Assembly (NCBI GenBank): GCA_964631745.1
Contig: CAZVWV010000039.1
Span: 1-26,294, forward strand
DNA length: 26,294 nt
Source: CAZVWV01 sp964631745
GTDB taxonomy: Bacteria; Bdellovibrionota_C; UBA2361; JBGSMV01
Reading direction: 5' to 3'
Part shown: one piece after another, positions 22,331-26,294 of the stretch
Layout of the letters: the number at the start of each line of letters is the position of its first letter
Position numbering within the stretch: the first letter of the stretch is position 1
The notes under the pieces: generated by a model
Databases searched by the model: none
What the model was told of the DNA's origin: nothing
What the model saw: only the letters and a program-made list of their open reading frames with translations
Position numbers and translations under genes: made by a program

Positions 22331-23860
22331 TTATTTGCGCTTCTTCTTAACCTTTCCAGTAGTGCTAACTTTGGCCTTCACAACCACGCGCTTTGGCGCA
22401 GGCGTGGAGCGCTCTTTCACAGTAATAACTTTTCCGATTTTAAGTGTCTTGGCCGAGGAGATCTTGTTTAGCTCCATGATTTCAGAAACAGAAGCGCCGT
22501 ATCTTTTTGCGATGGACAACAAGGTATCGCCCTTTCTTATTTTATAGGTAATACCGCCATAAACAGAGCTGGCCTGTAGTGGCGGGGCGGATTCTTTGCC
22601 AGGCGCAGCTGCATACTCCGGAGCATGGCCGGAGTAACGTTCAGGAAGTTTTAGGGTGTAACCTGCCGGAAGCGGATAGCGGCCGCGCCAAATTGTATCT
22701 GAAACAGCAAAATTAAGGCTCTGGAGCTCGCTCAGGGAAAGGCTGGGATATTGCCGTAAAATCGAAGTCACCGTTACGGGCCGGGTCAAGCGCACCTCGT
22801 AGGGCGAGACGGCGCGCTCTTCTTGAATATCAGGGAAGTAATGCGCGCGCTTTTCGTATACTTCTAGAGCTGCCAAAAACTCCGGATAAAAGTTCGAAGA
22901 CGCAAATCCAAAGATTCTGTCGCTTGGATCTTCGATGATGGTAGCTAGATCAGTAGAGCCGTAACTTTTGACCTTTCTATACACCCCTGCAATTCCGTGA
23001 TTGTATGAAGTCACTGAGAGAGGCCAGGTTCCAAGGGTTGAATAGGCGTGCTGAAAATATTTAGCGGCGGCACGCGTGGCGGCGTGAATATCGCGGCGCT
23101 CATCTAGCAGATTATTAATAGTCAAATATTTTCGACCCGTGCCGCGCATAAACTGCCAAATGCCCGCGGCGCCAACAGCACTGTATGCCTGATAGTCGAA
23201 GGAAGATTCAATAAACGGTAAGCGCGTGAGTTCAACCGGCAATCCAAAGTCGCGCACGAATATATGCTCTATGAAGTGGATATACCGCCCTGAGCGCTTG
23301 ATGGCCTCACCGTATTTCTCTCGAATGCCAGTTTGACTCCGAATTAGATCGTCGCTTACGACCGTCAAATATTTCGAGCGCCCGCCTGGCACCAGGCGCA
23401 TGGCTGCTTCAATTTTTTCTGCGCGCTTGCCCGAGGCTGCGCCCACAGCCAAACGCTTAAATTCTTCCTTCAGGCTGGCCATCTCCTCAGCTTCAGTGCG
23501 TTTACGAAGCTTCTCTAATTGGACGGGGTTAAGATATTCGGCCTCCCGAGTAAAATCTAAAACGGAGAAAACCGCCTGAGGAAAATCACGGTGATGAATT
23601 ACAACTTGGTTTTTCCCGTAGCGGGTAAAGATATCCACCCAGAAATCCACGCGAGCTCTAATCTTTGCAGGCACTTCAAAGCCTGGGTTTCGCCTAACTA
23701 CCTGCTCCTGTCCAAGCGGTATCGGGCGCTGGGAGGAATGTCTCTCCACCAAAGCATAGGCGGGGCTCTCGGCCTGTGAGATCTCGGGAACGAGCGTCCA
23801 GGCCAGTGCGATTAACGCGGACACAAGCCCGGCAATTTTTAAAAATTTATTCTTTTGCAT
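22331..23860 (-). CDS. mltD: Membrane-bound lytic murein transglycosylase D-like (SLT + LysM)
   Basis: This enzyme cleaves the glycan strand of peptidoglycan to 1,6-anhydro ends in the periplasm. 509 residues: an N-terminal signal (IAGLVSALIALAWTLV), a coiled middle region, then an SLT domain with LPFIESSFD carrying the catalytic glutamate (~218), AVGAAGIWQFMRGTGR and SVTSYNHGIAGV. Next is a weak LysM-like region and a clear C-terminal LysM (~435-480: YKIRKGDTLLSIAKRYGA), followed by a lysine-rich tail (KVKKKRK). The signal lacks a clear lipobox cysteine, unlike E. coli MltD. The ATG at 23860 is 2 bp past the dacB stop. A GTG at 23863 is the alternative. It is coupled to dacB. Confidence 0.93.
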   Translation of the reverse strand: MQKNKFLKIAGLVSALIALAWTLVPEISQAESPAYALVERHSSQRPIPLGQEQVVRRNPGFEVPAKIRARVDFWVDIFTRYGKNQVVIHHRDFPQAVFSVLDFTREAEYLNPVQLEKLRKRTEAEEMASLKEEFKRLAVGAASGKRAEKIEAAMRLVPGGRSKYLTVVSDDLIRSQTGIREKYGEAIKRSGRYIHFIEHIFVRDFGLPVELTRLPFIESSFDYQAYSAVGAAGIWQFMRGTGRKYLTINNLLDERRDIHAATRAAAKYFQHAYSTLGTWPLSVTSYNHGIAGVYRKVKSYGSTDLATIIEDPSDRIFGFASSNFYPEFLAALEVYEKRAHYFPDIQEERAVSPYEVRLTRPVTVTSILRQYPSLSLSELQSLNFAVSDTIWRGRYPLPAGYTLKLPERYSGHAPEYAAAPGKESAPPLQASSVYGGITYKIRKGDTLLSIAKRYGASVSEIMELNKISSAKTLKIGKVITVKERSTPAPKRVVVKAKVSTTGKVKKKRK

Positions 23861-23862
23861 CA

Positions 23863-25248
23863 CTACAGCGTATTGAAAGCGCGGATTAATCTCTCTTCTA
23901 TTTCAACCGACTTATCTTTAGATGCTGCCCCATTTATAAGGATGGTAAAAGCTAATTTCTTTTTTTGTTTTGTGGTCATGTACCCTGCTATTGAGCTAAC
24001 CCCTTCGAGGCTACCGGTTTTGGCCCGCACAAAGGCTCCTTGCGGCGCAGCTCGCAGGCGCAACGTGCCACTTGAGCCCATGACCGATAGACTAGTTTGA
24101 AATTCAGCGCTCCAATCCGGGGATACGTACCCCGTGTCAAGCAACCGAACCAGCATTCTAGCACTCAGGCGGTTTGCATGGCTCAAGCCAGAGCCGTCTT
24201 CGACCTTAAAGTTCGCATCCTTAAAACCGAGCGCCGTTAATTCATTCCGAAGGGTTGCCAATCCATTCGAAAAACTCTTTGAAGTCGCCCCACTCTTATC
24301 CAAAGCAAACACAAGTTGGTTTGCGATAAAATTATTACTAAAATGATTCAGGTCGTTTAAAATTTCGTGTAGCGCCGGAGAGAGATGATCATAGAACACA
24401 GCGCTGTTTCCCACAACTTGGCCGCGCGCGACCTTAGCGGATACCGAGATCCCCTCTTTTAGTAATAATTCCCGAAATACCCGGCCAAAATACGGGACTG
24501 GGTCTTCAATGGAACGGTAAAAGCGGCGGCAGCTCTCCTTTTCCGAGATCTCGCCGGTGGCGAAAAATTTATCCGCTCGTCCTTCTATCCCGTAATGTGA
24601 GGCACCCTTGACCGTCTTAATGCTGCCTAGGGTTTGGCCAAACTCTTCGGGCAAGACGGTGATTGAAGCTGATCTGTCAATCTGCGTGGGGCAAACTTCA
24701 AACCCTAGCGAATTATGATTAAAAGCGAGCGCTGAAGCGCCGGTCTCATAGGCACGTTGCCCGAGGCGTGCATGTGCATCGGCGAATCCAGTATCATCAA
24801 GCACTATGGAAGCCACATTGGTTAAGCCCCGAACCTTCAACTCCCGCACGATTTGCCAGAGGGATTCCACCGTCAGGGATGGATCCCCTCCCCCGCGCAC
24901 CAAAAGGTCGACTTCGCCCGGGCGGGCTGTGGGTCTGGTGAGAAACTCCGTATGGAATCTATACTCGGGCCCTAAGTTTTTTAGGGCGGCCACACTTGTC
25001 AGGATCTTTAAGACGCTGGCCGGCTCAAGTAAGAGGTCCGGAGAATCCTGATATAAGACCTTGCCGTCCGATAGATCCACGGCCAGTACCGAGAGCTTAA
25101 GATTTTTGTTAGAGGGATCATCGGCCCATAACCCTGTAAAGGGCGGCAACGCCATCAGTAAGCCGATCAGAGTTAATACTAACGAGTGATTGTTAAGCCA
25201 CTTATTAAGCCACCTTGGAGGTGCAACGTGTTGCATCAAGCTCTTCAT
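23863..25248 (-). CDS. dacB: D-alanyl-D-alanine carboxypeptidase/endopeptidase (PBP4, S13)
   Basis: A periplasmic penicillin-binding protein that trims or opens peptide crosslinks. 461 residues with all three active-site motifs: SxxK in EPASVLKILT (near 78-81), SNN in NHFSNNFIANQL and KTG in RAKTGSLEGVSS. An N-terminal signal/anchor is seen (LVLTLIGLLMALPPF). The start lies inside the ferredoxin gene: ATG 25248, ATG 25236 or GTG 25251 are possible, and no start outside the overlap keeps the signal. The leader encodes WLNK-WLNN from a 12-bp tandem duplication. It forms a coupled pair with mltD, so the two murein hydrolases are made together. Confidence 0.94.
   Translation of the reverse strand: MKSLMQHVAPPRWLNKWLNNHSLVLTLIGLLMALPPFTGLWADDPSNKNLKLSVLAVDLSDGKVLYQDSPDLLLEPASVLKILTSVAALKNLGPEYRFHTEFLTRPTARPGEVDLLVRGGGDPSLTVESLWQIVRELKVRGLTNVASIVLDDTGFADAHARLGQRAYETGASALAFNHNSLGFEVCPTQIDRSASITVLPEEFGQTLGSIKTVKGASHYGIEGRADKFFATGEISEKESCRRFYRSIEDPVPYFGRVFRELLLKEGISVSAKVARGQVVGNSAVFYDHLSPALHEILNDLNHFSNNFIANQLVFALDKSGATSKSFSNGLATLRNELTALGFKDANFKVEDGSGLSHANRLSARMLVRLLDTGYVSPDWSAEFQTSLSVMGSSGTLRLRAAPQGAFVRAKTGSLEGVSSIAGYMTTKQKKKLAFTILINGAASKDKSVEIEERLIRAFNTL
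25189..25212 (-). repeat. 12-bp tandem duplication at the ferredoxin/dacB junction
   Basis: On the minus strand TGGCTTAATAAG is followed directly by TGGCTTAACAAT (10 of 12). The first unit holds the ferredoxin TAA stop, and both encode WLN[KN] in the PBP4 leader. Confidence 0.82.
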
Positions 25249-25540
25249 CACTCATGCCGGAGGTTTCTTCTTGATTGATCTGGATAAAGTCTTTTAGATC
25301 TTCTGGCACGCCGGAATCTTCGTAGATAGCCTGCACCGGGCACTCGGTCTCACAAGCACCGCAATTAATGCACTCGTCAGGGTGAATCACCAACAGTCCG
25401 TAGTCCTCGCCTTTGGCGTCCTTACTGAACTTGTCGTTATATTTCTTCTTCTTAATATTGTAGAAGCAATCAACCGGACATACCTCAACACACGAACGAT
25501 CTTTGGTTCCGAGACAATTAATAGTTACTATGTAGGCCAT
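25205..25540 (-). CDS. Seven-iron-type ferredoxin ([3Fe-4S][4Fe-4S])
   Basis: A 111-residue electron carrier. The first cluster region NCLGTKDRSCVEVCPVDCFY and the second ECINCGACETECPVQAIY match the Thermus/Azotobacter type of seven-iron ferredoxin. Between them is an extra ~15-residue lysine-rich insert (NIKKKKYNDKFSKDAKGED) where related proteins have a short loop. The ATG at 25540 begins MAYIVTINC, the family's N-terminus. A TTG further up would add nine residues. The tail past the ferredoxin fold (MSDEELDATRCTSKVA) overlaps the dacB start by ~44 bp. Its redox partner is not in the window. Confidence 0.93.
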   Translation of the reverse strand: MAYIVTINCLGTKDRSCVEVCPVDCFYNIKKKKYNDKFSKDAKGEDYGLLVIHPDECINCGACETECPVQAIYEDSGVPEDLKDFIQINQEETSGMSDEELDATRCTSKVA

Positions 25541-25572
25541 CTGAATAATTCTTAAATATATGCCCAAGCATC

Positions 25573-25594
25573 GGGCGCTATAAATAGAGCGCCC
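25573..25594 (-). promoter_or_regulatory. Palindrome in the ferredoxin leader/promoter
   Basis: GGGCGCT and AGCGCCC (25573-25579, 25588-25594) form a perfect 7-bp inverted repeat around an A/T-rich 8-nt centre that includes TATTTA on the minus strand. It lies 33 bp upstream of the ferredoxin ATG. It could be an operator over a -10 box or an RNA hairpin. No convincing -35 is seen. Confidence 0.4.
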
Positions 25595-25796
25595 TGCCTT
25601 GCTAATTAAACCGGAAATGTCACAAAAAGCAAGTGGGCTTTGGGAACTTTAATTAGTGCGGGTTTATAGGGCGTTTGAGCAGACTCGCCTCGCTTAAGGA
25701 ACGATTTCCGGAGTTTGTGCCATAACCTAAATAAGTTTTGCTGTAGGCGGTTTCGAGTTTCATGAACTAGTGCCGTTGTTACAGTTGTGTTTCCGT

Positions 25797-26204
25797 ATGT
25801 TCCAAAAGATTCTAGATAAACTGAATACGGGGCGGACCACGGGCGCTGATGCTGCCGCGCCTGCTTCGGCTTCGGTGCCTTATACGACCAGAGCCGATTT
25901 CCTAGAGAGCCTCGCCAAAGATCTGCGCGATACCAGTGAGATCTGCAAAACCAATCTAGTGCGACAGGTTCTGTTTTACTCGGTTGAAGATGGAGTGGAG
26001 CTTGGATTGAAGCTTAAGCTTCCGCCATCGGACGTGATTAGATTATTGGCTTGGACATTCGAAGTCCTTACCAAGAATCCAGTGCGCACCTCACATTTTC
26101 TCAGAGACAATGCGCAACCCCAAGCCGTTTCCCCAGCGCAGCCCCCGCCGCAAATAATTTCTCGCAAAAGTTCTGGCAAACGAATTAGTTTTGACGCACG
26201 TTAA
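25797..26204 (+). CDS. Unrecognised 135-residue soluble protein
   Basis: No family recognised. From the ATG at 25797 the protein starts MFQKILDKLNTG, has an alanine-rich linker (ADAAAPASASV), and then a helical core of ~65 residues (RADFLESLAKDLRDTSEICK; QVLFYSVEDGVELGLKLKL; VIRLLAWTFEVLTKN). It ends in a proline/glutamine-rich, basic tail (PAQPPPQ, SRKSSGKR). No signal peptide or membrane helix. A GTG at 25770 would add nine residues. No Shine-Dalgarno is obvious at either. It is divergent from the ferredoxin. A perfect hairpin with T-run follows. Its last ~36 codons are duplicated, inverted, at 167-275. Confidence 0.7.
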   Translation: MFQKILDKLNTGRTTGADAAAPASASVPYTTRADFLESLAKDLRDTSEICKTNLVRQVLFYSVEDGVELGLKLKLPPSDVIRLLAWTFEVLTKNPVRTSHFLRDNAQPQAVSPAQPPPQIISRKSSGKRISFDAR

Positions 26205-26294
26205 GCGCTAAACGCAGCGCACAGGGACTCAAATCCACGCAAAAGCGTAGCGCTAGATACACCGCGGCACCCGCCGCGTTTTGACTTTAGTTAT
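26096..26294. repeat. Right copy of the ~199-bp inverted repeat
   Basis: Its reverse complement aligns with 77-275 without gaps, 182 of 199 identical. It contains the 3' end of the 25797-26204 gene, its stop and the terminator hairpin, and it runs to the last base of the window, so its true outer end is not seen. Confidence 0.9.
26263..26282 (+). terminator. Intrinsic terminator after the last gene
   Basis: CGCGGC-ACCC-GCCGCG followed by TTTT: a perfect 6-bp GC stem, 4-nt loop and short T-run, 58 bp past the stop. In the inverted copy at 77-275 one stem base is changed and the T-run is interrupted (TTTAGAC), so that copy looks decayed. Confidence 0.65.

Noticed and set aside
77..26294. A 26-kb transposon or island bounded by terminal inverted repeats
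   Set aside because: No transposase or integrase, the contents are mostly housekeeping genes, the repeats are 9% diverged, and one copy is part of a gene's 3' end.

Overview
The window looks like chromosomal core sequence from a Gram-negative bacterium. The evidence is three lipoproteins with lipobox cysteines, an OmpA-type peptidoglycan-binding domain, signal peptidase II, and an MltD/PBP4 murein enzyme pair. A soluble Ser/Thr kinase, a seven-iron-type ferredoxin, a WD40 lipoprotein and a CheW/CZB protein are the mix I would expect from a deltaproteobacterial-type lineage (Myxococcota, Bdellovibrionota or an uncultured relative). That placement is inference only. No rRNA, tRNA, CRISPR array, transposase or phage gene was seen.

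Layout. (1) 1-327: a possible 3' end of a gene, then the left copy of a ~199-bp inverted repeat whose other copy closes the window at 26096-26294. (2) 328-3261: orphan superfamily-1 helicase, convergent with a CAP-domain protein and a polytopic membrane protein (3282-5622, minus). (3) 5623-6231: a gene-poor stretch full of inverted repeats, including a 'CACGGAG' repeat. (4) 6232-8702, minus: a DUF2726-like protein, a two-TM protein and purC, with overlapping ends. (5) 8789-11522, plus: def-fmt-rpe-plsY, a compact housekeeping operon. (6) 11536-12327: a small SH3-like protein and a VanZ-like protein, divergent. (7) 12605-14852, plus: clpX and htpX, two protein quality-control genes. (8) 14903-19697, minus: WD40 lipoprotein, lspA, three paralogous glycine-zipper lipoproteins and a CheW split by a CZB zinc domain. 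(9) 19754-21040, plus: a DEAD-box-derived protein with only the second RecA domain and a DbpA-like RNA-binding domain, tail-to-tail with a Ser/Thr kinase. (10) 22085-22302: a MITE-like element with an 8-bp target duplication. (11) 22331-25540, minus: ferredoxin-dacB-mltD. (12) 25797-26204: an unrecognised small protein whose 3' end and terminator form the right copy of the terminal inverted repeat.

How the genes fit together. lspA sits just upstream of three genes whose products need lipoprotein signal cleavage, and downstream of a fourth. All of these proteins face the envelope, as do MltD and PBP4. def and fmt act in succession on the formyl group of initiator methionine. The most unusual items are the RecA2-only pseudo-helicase, the CheW-CZB-CheW protein, the set of three lipoproteins sharing one N-terminal module but carrying different C-terminal modules, a recurring 12-bp tandem duplication at gene ends and leaders, and several short inverted-repeat elements. 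I see no complete new defence or mobile system.
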